A stretch of 64,000 nt of DNA from Prolixibacteraceae bacterium (GCA_028282705.1 JANQHI010000056.1:36114-100113), one strand, 5' to 3'; shown: positions 8,748-18,308, counted from the stretch's first letter. The notes: generated by a model not told the origin, from the letters alone. Numbers and translations: made by a program.

Positions 8748-10274
8748 CTAATTATATCCGGGATTTTGAGTAAGTATTCCTCCACCTACCAGTTGAATTT
8801 CATCAAAAGGTATTGGTAGCACCTCATCCTTCCCTGTTGTAAAACCATTTATTTCATTTGCTGCATCACCCCAGCGCACAAGGTCATGGAAGCGGTTCCA
8901 TTCTGTTGCCAGTTCTAACCTTCTTTCCAATTTAACAGCTTCCAATGAGAGTGGTTTTGATGGCAAACCTACCCTCGCCCTCACTGCATCCAATGAAGCC
9001 TGCCCATCACCACTTGCTCCCATTGCAACAGCCTCAGCATGGATCAGCAATACTTCAGCATACCTAAGTATTTTGTGGTTTAGTGGTGATTTACTTATCT
9101 GGTTTGAAGCATATTCACTGATCTCCTCATGGGTTAAATAATATTTCCTTGAATAGGCATACCCATCACCATAGCGCTGCCCATTGTCTGCAGCATTGTT
9201 TGCCCACCACCATAAAAAGTCACCTGGAAGTGGGTATAAGCCAGCATCTTTCATGGCCTGTGATTCAATAAATGTACCTCCTTCAATGATTGTGGCATCT
9301 TTGCGCACCACATCTCCTTCACTGTCAAAGGCATTTTGAAGCTCTTTACCCACTAAGTTATATGACCAGCCTGTAAGTGGGAACCACCACCACGGGCAAT
9401 AAAACTGTGCTGTTAAACTTCCCTTGTTTTGCCTTGAAAAAGCATCTCCCGCCTGGTCAAATTCATAGTTGATCTCAAAAATAGACTCAACTCCAAACTC
9501 ATTGGCAATATTGAAGTTATCAGCATAGTTTGTTTCAAGGCTGTACCCCAGGGACATTACTTCTTCAGCAGCATCAGCAGCATTCTGCCATTGGCTGTTG
9601 TATAGATATACTTTTGCCAGCAACCCCCAGGCTGACCCTTTGGTAGCCCTCCAGGCTTCACTATGGTTTGCTGGAAGGTGTTGGGCGGCAAATTTGAGGT
9701 CATCAATGATCAGTGCATAGATTTCACTGGCAGGTTTCCTGCTCATATCAATATCATCAGTGTATGAATCTTCAAGTAAAAGAGGTACATCCCCAAAATT
9801 CCTAACCAACTCAAAATAGTAATATCCCCTCAAAAATTTAGCTTCTCCTTTGTAAGCATCTATCTGTTCTTGTGGGGTAACATCAGGCGTTAATGAATTA
9901 AATGAAGCCAACAGGTCATTTGCCCTTCTTACCCCAGTAAAGAATTTTTCCCATATGCCTTTGACTGCTACATTGGTCGACTTCAATGTCAGGGTTTCAA
10001 AGGGATGGTTAGCTGGTTGGAAATAATGGTTCTCCAAAATGCAATCATCTGAACGTACATCAGTATATATGTATGCCATGGTATAGGCATCTCCCAGGTG
10101 CTCCATAAATTCCCACCTCATTGGTTCATAAGTGCCAGCAATACTAAGGGTTGGCTCAGTTGCCGCTTGCTCCTTCGTAATTTCAGTTAAGGGCTCAACC
10201 TCAAGGAAGTTTTCACATGAAGAGGTGATTATCACAATCAGTGAAACAAGTATTATATTTTTATAGGTTTTCAT
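8748..10274 (-). CDS. SusD/RagB family glycan-binding lipoprotein
   Basis: A 508-residue outer-membrane lipoprotein (signal peptide, lipobox ending at Cys20, then ENFLEVEP, a usual SusD opening). SusD proteins lie over the SusC channel and capture oligosaccharides. The alpha-helical TPR-like segments (WEKFFTGVRRANDLL, GEAKFLRGYYYFELVRNFGDVPL) and the C-terminal RagB pattern (ILRYAEVLLIHAEA, RRLELATEWNRFHDLVRWG, ending LTQNPGYN) are all present. It starts 21 bases after susC, as in a standard susCD pair. Binding specificity cannot be read directly. Confidence 0.96.
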   Translation of the reverse strand: MKTYKNIILVSLIVIITSSCENFLEVEPLTEITKEQAATEPTLSIAGTYEPMRWEFMEHLGDAYTMAYIYTDVRSDDCILENHYFQPANHPFETLTLKSTNVAVKGIWEKFFTGVRRANDLLASFNSLTPDVTPQEQIDAYKGEAKFLRGYYYFELVRNFGDVPLLLEDSYTDDIDMSRKPASEIYALIIDDLKFAAQHLPANHSEAWRATKGSAWGLLAKVYLYNSQWQNAADAAEEVMSLGYSLETNYADNFNIANEFGVESIFEINYEFDQAGDAFSRQNKGSLTAQFYCPWWWFPLTGWSYNLVGKELQNAFDSEGDVVRKDATIIEGGTFIESQAMKDAGLYPLPGDFLWWWANNAADNGQRYGDGYAYSRKYYLTHEEISEYASNQISKSPLNHKILRYAEVLLIHAEAVAMGASGDGQASLDAVRARVGLPSKPLSLEAVKLERRLELATEWNRFHDLVRWGDAANEINGFTTGKDEVLPIPFDEIQLVGGGILTQNPGYN

Positions 10275-10295
10275 ATCCAGTAAATTTTATCTTAA

Positions 10296-13200
10296 TTAAA
10301 ATGAAATTTGAACACCACCTAAAACCGTTCGCGCAGCAGGGTAAAATGCCCTGTCAATACCAACATCCAATGGATTGCCATTATTCATCCCTATTTCAGG
10401 GTCAAGCCCTGAATAATCAGTGAAAGTGACCAGGTTTTGCCCACTCACATAGAACCTCACATTTCCAAGTTTAAGGTTTTGTACCACTGCCTTTGGCAAT
10501 GTGTAACCAAGTGTTATATTTTTGAGCCTCAAATAGCTCCCATCTTCAATGTAATAATCTGAAAATTCATGGTTGGTAACTTCGAGTGCAGAAGGCCTGG
10601 CCACATCAGTTTTGTTATCTGGCATCCAGCCATCCAATACCTTATTTGTCCTGTTTGTATAAGCAAAACCATATTGAGTTGCTGCATTAACTACATCATT
10701 GCCAATGGTTCCCTGGAAGAAGAATGAAAAATCAACCCCTTTGAATTCAAGGCCTCCAATTATTCCATAAGTATAGTCAGGATAAGGATTCCCAATAAAT
10801 ACCCGATCATTTTCAGCATCAATTATTTGGTCTTTGTTTTGGTCAACATAAACCAGGTCTCCAAATTCATCTAACCCAGCTACTTCATAACCATAAAAGC
10901 TGGCTATTGGATGCCCCTCATCTGTACGTGTCAGGTTTGGTGCACCTTCAAATATCCTGGTGTTTGCACCTTCAATGGGTTCACCTCCACCAAGGTCAGT
11001 TACTTCATTGGTATTATACCCTAGGTTAAACCCAATATTGTATGACAAGCTGCCTATTTTATTTATATGAGATACCATTAATTCAACCCCATCATTTTTT
11101 ACACTAGCTGCATTCCTGGTTGGTGCTGCCTGCCCAAGCATCCCAGGGTTTGGGAAGTTGAGCAACATATCTTCTGTTGTTTTTTGGTAATAATCAAGGG
11201 TTACGCCTAAGCGATTATTAAACATATTAACATCAAGCCCAACATTTATTTGTGATATTTCTTCCCACTTGATGTTTTCATTATAATCAAGGTGGGTAAG
11301 GGTGCCCCTGCCTTTCTGATACCTGTCAATGTATTGGTATGGGGCAATCCTATCATTACCATTGATACCCCAGCTTCCCCTTATTTTAAATAAACTGAAA
11401 AGCTCTGAATCAGCCATAAACCCTTCTTCTGAAAGTACCCATCCTGCAGAAACGGAAGGGAAATACCCCCATTTGTTTTCATCAGAGAATTTAGAAGACC
11501 CATCAGCCCTTAAAGTAAGCCCAAACAGGTACTTATCCTGGTATGTGTAGTTGCCCCTGGCATAAAATGAAGCAGTGGTGTTTTTATACCCTTCATCAAT
11601 CCCAATGGATGTATCTTCATCATTAATGATATTTGAAAAGTTCACTTCACCCAATGTGTTGGGAATAAAATTAGCTCCTGACCTTGACCTTTGATAAAAC
11701 TTGTTTTCTAACAAACTGGTACCAGCAATAATATTCAGGTTATGCCCTTCCCCAATGTCTGGAGTTAAGGTGAAATAACCTTCCCACTGTGAATATGATT
11801 CATCAAAGAAAATTTCAGTAAGGCTATTGGTCTCGTTCACATGCTGTTGGCTTGAATAATCATACCTTGCATTAAACATCCTGTTGGTTGTTGACCTTGA
11901 CAGGTAAGAGTAATTGGTGCTGAATTTCAGGAAATCTGTTAAATCCCATTTCACAGCACCACCTCCAAACAAGACATGCATTTCTGAGTTATTATCCGAA
12001 TGGTCCAACCTTAAAATTGGGTTCCCCAATTCTGCCTGCACATTCAGTGGGATATTTTTATAACTGACCCCAGCTTGGATACCATTATTAAAAGGTACCC
12101 CTTCCTCATCATAAATAGGATAAACAAGTGGCATTGACATAACACTGGTCATCAGGAAACTGTTTTCACTGTTCTCTGCAATAAAGTTCCTGTCATTCAT
12201 TGTATAATAGGCAAATAGGTTAGCCTCAATGTTATCATACAAATCAATATTATAGGTAAATTTTATATTCACCCTTTTGAATTTTGTTTTTTCTCCTCCA
12301 ATTATACCTTCCTGGCTTAGTAATCCACCACTCAATGCATAGGCTGATTTTTCTGAGCCACCAGTAATATTAAGGTACATATCTGACATTGGTGCTACAT
12401 CTGTAAATTCATCCAGCCAATTGGTACCTCCTCCTAAAGCAGTTTTATCTTGTGAGGTAAATACATCCCTGCCTGGTAGGTTTCCTTCAGGATTCCTCCA
12501 CTTGAAATATTCAACTGAATTGTTGTAATATTGGATGTACTCATCAAAATCCATATAATCTCCTGAAGTAGCCAATGATTGCACCCCATAGTAAGCAGAA
12601 AAATCAATGGTGGTTTTTTTAGCATTTCTTTTCCCGCTTTTTGTTTCAACCAAGATTACTCCATTCCCTCCTCTTGACCCATAAATAGCAGTTGATGCTG
12701 CATCTTTTAAAACAACAATGTTTTTAATATCATTTGCATTTACAAAATTCATATCTGGTACCTGAACCCCATCAACCATGATCAAAGGTGTAGCATCTCC
12801 TGCAGTGCTGACACCCCTCATGCGAATTGTCAGGGGTGCCCCAGGTGAACCAGATTCCTGTATGATCACAATTCCTGGTGCAGAGCCTTGTAGTGCTTGC
12901 TCAGGGCGTGTAACAGGCAGTTTTTCAATGTGTTTTGAATCAACAGTGGTGATGGCTGTGCTCACAGTCCTTTTGTTTTGCGTTTGCCCATACCCCAGTA
13001 TGACTACTTCTTCCAGTGACAGGGCATCTTCAAACAAGGTAATGTTTATTACAGCCCTTCCATCCACATTAACCTCCTGGGTGGTATAGCCTATGAAGCT
13101 GATAACCAGTGTTGCATCAGAAGCTACATTATCTATGGCGTAGTTCCCATCAGCATTAGTGACAGTGCCTGTGGTAGTGCCTTTTACCAAAATATTGGCG

Positions 13201-13310
13201 CCAGGGATAGGATTACCAGTATCATCACTGACTGTCCCTGACACGTTCATCTGTGCTTGCACCATTAATCCCACATGAAATAAAAAAAGAATAGTTAGGA
13301 TCTTTTTCAT
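10296..13310 (-). CDS. SusC/RagA family TonB-dependent outer-membrane transporter
   Basis: A 1004-residue outer-membrane importer for oligosaccharides, powered by TonB. In order: signal peptide (1-20), a carboxypeptidase-regulatory-like beta domain (about 22-105, VSGTVSDDTGNPIPGANI), the plug (about 115-225, with RPEQALQGSAPGI, MRGVSTAGDATPLIMVDG and the SusC signature around KDAASTAIYGSRGGNGVIL), then a 22-strand barrel ending in a terminal aromatic residue (VQISF). It heads the PUL operon and has a good promoter 33 bases upstream. Its size is normal for the family. Confidence 0.97.
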   Translation of the reverse strand: MKKILTILFLFHVGLMVQAQMNVSGTVSDDTGNPIPGANILVKGTTTGTVTNADGNYAIDNVASDATLVISFIGYTTQEVNVDGRAVINITLFEDALSLEEVVILGYGQTQNKRTVSTAITTVDSKHIEKLPVTRPEQALQGSAPGIVIIQESGSPGAPLTIRMRGVSTAGDATPLIMVDGVQVPDMNFVNANDIKNIVVLKDAASTAIYGSRGGNGVILVETKSGKRNAKKTTIDFSAYYGVQSLATSGDYMDFDEYIQYYNNSVEYFKWRNPEGNLPGRDVFTSQDKTALGGGTNWLDEFTDVAPMSDMYLNITGGSEKSAYALSGGLLSQEGIIGGEKTKFKRVNIKFTYNIDLYDNIEANLFAYYTMNDRNFIAENSENSFLMTSVMSMPLVYPIYDEEGVPFNNGIQAGVSYKNIPLNVQAELGNPILRLDHSDNNSEMHVLFGGGAVKWDLTDFLKFSTNYSYLSRSTTNRMFNARYDYSSQQHVNETNSLTEIFFDESYSQWEGYFTLTPDIGEGHNLNIIAGTSLLENKFYQRSRSGANFIPNTLGEVNFSNIINDEDTSIGIDEGYKNTTASFYARGNYTYQDKYLFGLTLRADGSSKFSDENKWGYFPSVSAGWVLSEEGFMADSELFSLFKIRGSWGINGNDRIAPYQYIDRYQKGRGTLTHLDYNENIKWEEISQINVGLDVNMFNNRLGVTLDYYQKTTEDMLLNFPNPGMLGQAAPTRNAASVKNDGVELMVSHINKIGSLSYNIGFNLGYNTNEVTDLGGGEPIEGANTRIFEGAPNLTRTDEGHPIASFYGYEVAGLDEFGDLVYVDQNKDQIIDAENDRVFIGNPYPDYTYGIIGGLEFKGVDFSFFFQGTIGNDVVNAATQYGFAYTNRTNKVLDGWMPDNKTDVARPSALEVTNHEFSDYYIEDGSYLRLKNITLGYTLPKAVVQNLKLGNVRFYVSGQNLVTFTDYSGLDPEIGMNNGNPLDVGIDRAFYPAARTVLGGVQISF

Positions 13311-13342
13311 AGCATTTAGATTTGAGTTTAAATTTTCACTTA

Positions 13343-13374
13343 CAAAAGTACCACTAACACCTAGCTGGAGTCAA
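13343..13374 (-). promoter_or_regulatory. Bacteroidota-type promoter for susC
   Basis: On the minus strand, TTG (13372-13374) is followed after 21 bases by TACTTTTG (13343-13350), matching the Bacteroidota -33/-7 pattern TTG-N(19-21)-TAnnTTTG. The -7 element lies 33 bases before the susC ATG. The remaining spacer to the divergent regulator (13375-13595) is AT-rich and shows no obvious further site. Confidence 0.7.
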
Positions 13375-13595
13375 ACATTAACACCCTTTAAAATTACGTC
13401 AAAAAATACAATCAAATACTTCATAGAATTTTTAACTACTAATTTTCAGATATTTATATTATTAGATTAAAGATAATATTTCTTCAATACTACGCCATCT
13501 CAATTATTATCCATAACTTAGATGAAGTAATTTAACATTGCCTCTGTAATCATAAAACTTTTTAAATAGCATTTTAAACAGATAATTTGAACCAC

Positions 13596-16568
13596 ATGAA
13601 AGCCTTTCTTATAAATTTACCTTTTTTCAAAAGATGCATTGTCTTATTTAGCATAATTTTTATATCTACCCCTACCATCTCTCAAACCAACCTGAAAAAT
13701 GTAGGGATCCCTTTTATATCAAAATTTTCGCGCCATGACTTTGAAGGTGGGGCACAAACATGGTCAATCACCCAGGATAACAGGGGGATTATGTATTTTG
13801 GCAATAACAATGGGTTAATGGAATTTGATGGAACCAATTGGGAAATGATTGAAATGCCTAACAGTGCCATAGTAAGGGAGGTTTTTAAAAGCAGTGACAA
13901 TAAAATTTATGTTGGAGCCTATAACCAATTTGGATACCTGGTTGCTGATAAAACAGGCAATACTGTTTACAGTTCAATATCTGACCAGCTTCCTTCAGCT
14001 TATAAAGAGTTTGGTGAAATTTGGAACATCATTGAAACATCATGGGGGATAATATTTCAATCTTTCTCATCCATATATATATTAACTGAAAAAATTACCC
14101 CTTTAGAAATCAACCAATCCCTTAACTTTTCATTCAAGGTACAAGACAGGGTTTTTGTTGGCCACAATGATAAAGGGTTAATGGAATTAACTGAATCAGG
14201 GCTAAACTACATACAGGGAGGGGAATTCTTCAGCAAGAAGACCATATCTTCTATATTAGGGCTTTCAAATGGGAATATACTGATTGGGACCTCATTTTCT
14301 GGAGTTTTCCTCTATGATTGGAAAACATTCAGCAAATGGGAAACCCCAATTTCTGAATTGGCCAGCCAAAACCAGGTGTACTGTGGTATAAAGCTCAATG
14401 AAAATACATTTGCCTATGGAACCATTATGGATGGCATCTATTTTTTTAATGAAAATGGTGAAACCCTGCTTAATGTAAACAAAGAAAAAGGGTTGCAAAA
14501 CAACTCTGTTTTATCCCTTTATATTGATGAATCAAAAAACCTGTGGGCTGCACTAGACAATGGTATTAATTACCTTAACATAAACTCTCCTGTTTCCCAG
14601 TTATTCCCTGAAGGCCTGATTGGGACAGGGTATATTTCATGCATCTGGAAGGATAAAATTTATTTTGGTACAAACCAGGGACTCTTTTATATGGATTGGG
14701 ATACAGGCAGAAGGAGGATAGTTTCAACTGAAGTTAAAAGGGTGGAAGGTGCCAATGGGCAAGTATGGAACCTTCAGGAGTTTAATGGCAGCCTGATTTG
14801 TGGTCACCACAATGGCACCTATGAAGTTATGGATAACAAAGCCAGGCAAATCTCAAATATACTGGGAGGGTGGAAATATGTTAGTATTTCTTCCAATTCC
14901 CCATATTTAATAGGAGGTACTTACACGGGGCTTATATTATTAAGAAAAAATGGAGAAAGGGCTACACATTATGACTTCATAAAGAAGCTTGAAGGATTCA
15001 ATATTTCTTGCCGTGAGATGGAGGTTGATAACAAAGGTTACCTTTGGGTAAGCCATGTAAATAAAGGGATATACAGGATCAGTTTTAATACTGACCATAG
15101 CAGCATTCAAAATGTAGATTATTTTAATAGCCAGAATGGACTGCCATCTGACTATTCTAATTCAGTATTCAAACTGAAAGGTTCAGTCCTTGTTTCTACT
15201 GTTGATGGTATTTACAGGTTTAATGCCCGGAAATTTATTTTTGAAAAAGATGAAAAAATAACTGCCATTGTAGGTACAGGCAAAATTGATAAATTTTATG
15301 AAGACCCTTATGAAAACATCTGGCATTTTACACCAGAAAGGTTAGGTGTTTTGCGCACGAATTTTCAAGGTAACTATTATTCAGAAATTATTCCATATAA
15401 AGAATTAAAAGGGAATTTTGTTACAAACTATGAACATATCCTGGCAACTGATAACCAATCATTTATAGTTGCAACAGAAGATGGGTTTGCACATTTTGAT
15501 AAATCTTATTCAAGCCAGTTGCATTCAACCTTAAAAGCCCAATTGCGTAAAATCACCACATCAGATGGGGTGCTTATTTTTGGGGGGAACTTTCAAAACC
15601 AACATCACGAAATAGTTTCTAACCAACCTATTGATGAAGCAGTTGAATTACCATTCAAGCATAATAGCCTACAGTTTGAACTGAGTGCAAATTCTTATTC
15701 AAAGCAAGATAAAATTGAGTATAACTTTTGGCTGGAAGGGTATGAAAAAGATTGGTCAGGATGGGGAACCAGAAGCCAGAAATATTACAAAAACTTAAAA
15801 GGAGACTCCTATATTTTACATGCAAAAGTCAGGAATGAAGCTCAAAATGAGTCTAATGAGCTAACCTATGAATTCACTGTATCAAAACCAATTTACCTTA
15901 GTCCATACCTCCTGATTGTTTATTTGATTGCAATTGCTGGTATTTTATACCTGATAGTATTCCTGGTAAAAAAACAAATTGAAAAAGAAAAAGAAGCCCT
16001 CAAACATAAACAGAAGAAAGAATTGGAAGCCAGGAAAAAGGAATATGAACATGATAAACTGGTGAAAGAGCAGGAAATTATCCAGCTAAGAAATGAAAAA
16101 CTAAAAATTGAAAATGAGCGCAACCTTGCTGAACTGGATAATAAATCAAAGGAATTGGCTTCAATTGTTATGAAAATATCTTATTCAAATGAACTAATCA
16201 ACCGCACGCGCTCACAGCTTATGAAGGTGTATAACAAAATGGTCCACCAGGAATCTAAAAACCAGGTTAACATGCTCATTCACAACCTTGAAAAAGAATT
16301 ATCAAAAGATGAAGACTGGAAACAATTTGAAGTACATTTTGACCAGGTGCATGAAAACTTTATAAAAAGCCTGAAAAACCAATTCTCTGAACTTACACAA
16401 AAAGACCTGAAAATGGCAGCTTATTTGCGCATGAACCTATCAACCAAAGAGGTTGCCCAGCTTTTCAACCTATCACCAAGAGGAGTAGAGACAAGTAGGT
16501 ACAGGTTACGCAAAAAATTGGGGCTAGGAAAAAATGACAATCTTACTGATTTTCTCCTGGCCATATAA
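13596..16568 (+). CDS. Membrane sensor-regulator: beta-propeller, Y_Y_Y domain, C-terminal LuxR-type HTH
   Basis: A 990-residue protein beginning at the ATG 9 bases inside a longer TTG frame. After an N-terminal signal or anchor it has two-component-regulator-type propeller repeats (about 40-690), a Y_Y_Y beta-sandwich (about 695-765, EYNFWLEGYEKDW), one membrane helix (about 768-792), a long charged coiled coil (about 795-870) and a C-terminal HTH (about 925-985, NLSTKEVAQLFNLSPRGVETSRYRLRKKLGL). There is no histidine kinase or receiver, so it differs from classic hybrid two-component systems: the DNA-binding part is fused straight to the sensor. Being divergent from susC, it probably senses an oligosaccharide in the periplasm and controls this PUL. 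Confidence 0.9.
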   Translation: MKAFLINLPFFKRCIVLFSIIFISTPTISQTNLKNVGIPFISKFSRHDFEGGAQTWSITQDNRGIMYFGNNNGLMEFDGTNWEMIEMPNSAIVREVFKSSDNKIYVGAYNQFGYLVADKTGNTVYSSISDQLPSAYKEFGEIWNIIETSWGIIFQSFSSIYILTEKITPLEINQSLNFSFKVQDRVFVGHNDKGLMELTESGLNYIQGGEFFSKKTISSILGLSNGNILIGTSFSGVFLYDWKTFSKWETPISELASQNQVYCGIKLNENTFAYGTIMDGIYFFNENGETLLNVNKEKGLQNNSVLSLYIDESKNLWAALDNGINYLNINSPVSQLFPEGLIGTGYISCIWKDKIYFGTNQGLFYMDWDTGRRRIVSTEVKRVEGANGQVWNLQEFNGSLICGHHNGTYEVMDNKARQISNILGGWKYVSISSNSPYLIGGTYTGLILLRKNGERATHYDFIKKLEGFNISCREMEVDNKGYLWVSHVNKGIYRISFNTDHSSIQNVDYFNSQNGLPSDYSNSVFKLKGSVLVSTVDGIYRFNARKFIFEKDEKITAIVGTGKIDKFYEDPYENIWHFTPERLGVLRTNFQGNYYSEIIPYKELKGNFVTNYEHILATDNQSFIVATEDGFAHFDKSYSSQLHSTLKAQLRKITTSDGVLIFGGNFQNQHHEIVSNQPIDEAVELPFKHNSLQFELSANSYSKQDKIEYNFWLEGYEKDWSGWGTRSQKYYKNLKGDSYILHAKVRNEAQNESNELTYEFTVSKPIYLSPYLLIVYLIAIAGILYLIVFLVKKQIEKEKEALKHKQKKELEARKKEYEHDKLVKEQEIIQLRNEKLKIENERNLAELDNKSKELASIVMKISYSNELINRTRSQLMKVYNKMVHQESKNQVNMLIHNLEKELSKDEDWKQFEVHFDQVHENFIKSLKNQFSELTQKDLKMAAYLRMNLSTKEVAQLFNLSPRGVETSRYRLRKKLGLGKNDNLTDFLLAI

Positions 16569-16576
16569 AAGTAAAA

Positions 16577-16602
16577 CCCCTTCCCAAGAAGGAAGGGGCT
16601 TC
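16577..16602. terminator. Terminator between convergent regulator and dps
   Basis: A perfect 8-bp stem (CCCCTTCC / GGAAGGGG) with a 6-base loop lies 8 bases after the regulator stop codon. It is flanked by A-rich sequence on the left and CTTCATT on the right, so it can serve both convergent genes. Confidence 0.75.
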
Positions 16603-16632
16603 ATTAACTCAAACATAAAATTGTACTGGAGT

Positions 16633-17100
16633 TTAAGCCAGTGATGCATTTAACATCCAAATCCTTTTCTCTGTTGAGCTGATCAACCCAGATACCAGGT
16701 CATTGGTTCCTTCATCCTCTTGCTCTGATGCCAATATGTTTACTTTCTTTAGCTGATTTAACAGGTGCTGGCTATTTGATAAAACAACCTCCAAAGCTTC
16801 CCTGTCATCACTTACATTTTCTTCCTGTTTTAAAACTGAATTTCCAATATATGCCCCAAAGGTGTGAAGTGGTGTTCCTCCAAGGGTTAGGATGCGTTCT
16901 GCAATTTCGTCAATTACATCTGCTGCTTCTGTGTAGTATTCTTCAAATTTTGAATGTAAAGCAAAAAACTGCATCCCTTTTACATTCCAATGTATCCCTC
17001 TTAAGTTCTGGTAATAAATTTGGTAATCTGCTAATAGTTCATTTAACCCAATTGCTATTGCTACATTTAATTCTTTGGTTTTTTCTGCTGAATTTTTCAT
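16633..17100 (-). CDS. dps: Dps family ferritin-like DNA-binding protein
   Basis: A 155-residue protein that stores iron and protects DNA from peroxide as a 12-mer. The ferroxidase signature is clear: LLADYQIYYQNLRGIHWNVKG with the conserved His and, further on, HSKFEEYYTEAADVIDEIAERI with the acidic ligands. The start is set at the ATG at 17100. The reading frame stays open 25 codons further, but those are AT-rich leader sequence and the resulting N terminus would be atypical. It is divergent from oxyR (start 17329), a logical peroxide-response pair. The 5' leader holds a 13-bp inverted repeat close to the start codon. Confidence 0.95.
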   Translation of the reverse strand: MKNSAEKTKELNVAIAIGLNELLADYQIYYQNLRGIHWNVKGMQFFALHSKFEEYYTEAADVIDEIAERILTLGGTPLHTFGAYIGNSVLKQEENVSDDREALEVVLSNSQHLLNQLKKVNILASEQEDEGTNDLVSGLISSTEKRIWMLNASLA

Positions 17101-17107
17101 ACGTTTA

Positions 17108-17144
17108 AAATTTTTGTTTTTTGTTAAAATGAAAACAAAAATTT
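17108..17144. repeat. 13-bp perfect inverted repeat in the dps leader
   Basis: AAATTTTTGTTTT (17108-17120) and AAAACAAAAATTT (17132-17144) are exact inverse complements separated by 11 bases. The repeat ends 7 bases before the dps ATG (read on the minus strand). It could be an operator or an mRNA hairpin controlling dps translation. Confidence 0.6.
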
Positions 17145-17328
17145 CCGCACCTAGGTAACCGCTTCGCTTTCGCAAAAATCTTAATCATCCACGGTTAGTA
17201 TATTTTAGGATGCTGAAAATTTATGCTCATTTCATGATGTTTTAATTTTATTGTTATTAATTTTTATCCAAATATAATTTAAGCTATATTTATATTTTTT
17301 ATATTGCTATTAATTAATCTTATAATAA

Positions 17329-18279
17329 TTGAATATCAATCAGATAAAATATTTTTTAGAAATATTTAAGGTTGGTAGTTTTTCAAAAGCTGCTTCAAAT
17401 TTGCAAATTACCCAACCTGCCCTAAGCCTTCAGTTACAAAAACTGGAAGAAGAGCTGGAGTACAAGCTTGTTGACAGGACAAAGAAACCCCTGGTTTTAA
17501 CGCAAGAAGGTGAGCTGTTTTTTGAGAAAGCACAAGAGATTGTAAAAATGGTAGACCAGTTAAAGAACCTGAGTATTGAAATTGGCGAGACGGTAAATGG
17601 TTACCTGAAAGTGGGCATTATACCAACCTTGGCTCCTTATTTTGTGCCATTTTTTATTGATAAGCTAAATACTAAATACCCTGGGTTACACCTTGAAATA
17701 CAAGAATTACTGACTGAAGAAATTATTGGCAGTTTAAAATCAGGTGACATTGATGCTGGAGTTATAGCCACTCCTGTTGACGCTAAGAATATCCTGTTGC
17801 AACCCCTCTTTTATGAGAAGTTCTTCCTTTACATTTCTGATAAGCACCCTTTATTTAAATTTGATGAAGTTGACCTGCTCCATCTTGACACATCAGAGGT
17901 TTGGTACCTTCAGGAAGGAAACTGCTTCCAAAACCAGGTAAATTCCATTTGCAAACTTGCAGGGAAATATTATCCTGCCAGGTTATTGAGCTACCATTCT
18001 ACTTCTATTGAATCATTAAGGAGGATAGTTGAATCAAAAAAAGGGATAACCTTTATCCCTGAATTAGCAACTATTGAAATACCTGCTGATTATGAGGATT
18101 TTGTAAAGCCCATAAAGGATAAAAGCCCATTTAGGGAAATAAGCCTTGCCCTGTCAAGGCAACATAGTAAAAAACGCCTAATTGAGGCTTTTATTGAAGT
18201 AGCCCTGGAAAACATCCCTCCCAGGATGCAAAAAAAACCTGAAGGCATGCTTATGGATACTGAAATAAATATGAAATGA
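17329..18279 (+). CDS. oxyR: OxyR-type LysR regulator with both redox cysteines
   Basis: A 316-residue LysR-family regulator with an N-terminal winged HTH (about 1-60, FSKAASNLQITQPALSLQLQKLEEEL) and a substrate-binding-like effector domain (about 90-300). Two cysteines lie in EGNCFQNQVNSIC, at residues 199 and 208. They have the same spacing and numbering as the peroxide-sensing pair of E. coli OxyR. The start is a TTG at 17329. No upstream ATG exists, and this start gives the family's normal N terminus (MNINQIKYFLEI). Being divergent from dps, it probably activates dps and other peroxide genes. Confidence 0.9.
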   Translation: MNINQIKYFLEIFKVGSFSKAASNLQITQPALSLQLQKLEEELEYKLVDRTKKPLVLTQEGELFFEKAQEIVKMVDQLKNLSIEIGETVNGYLKVGIIPTLAPYFVPFFIDKLNTKYPGLHLEIQELLTEEIIGSLKSGDIDAGVIATPVDAKNILLQPLFYEKFFLYISDKHPLFKFDEVDLLHLDTSEVWYLQEGNCFQNQVNSICKLAGKYYPARLLSYHSTSIESLRRIVESKKGITFIPELATIEIPADYEDFVKPIKDKSPFREISLALSRQHSKKRLIEAFIEVALENIPPRMQKKPEGMLMDTEINMK

Positions 18280-18283
18280 AAAA

Positions 18284-18308
18284 GCCCCTCCTGAAACCAG
18301 GAAGGGCC
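18284..18308. terminator. Terminator between convergent oxyR and dnaK
   Basis: GCCCCTCCTG (18284-18293), a 4-base loop, and CAGGAAGGGC (18298-18307) form a stem with one mismatch, preceded by an A tract. It sits between the oxyR stop and the dnaK stop of the opposite strand. Confidence 0.65.

Noticed and set aside
16633..17175. A 180-residue form of Dps starting upstream of 17100
   Set aside because: The extra codons lie in the inverted repeat and leader; the ATG at 17100 gives the normal Dps length and N terminus.
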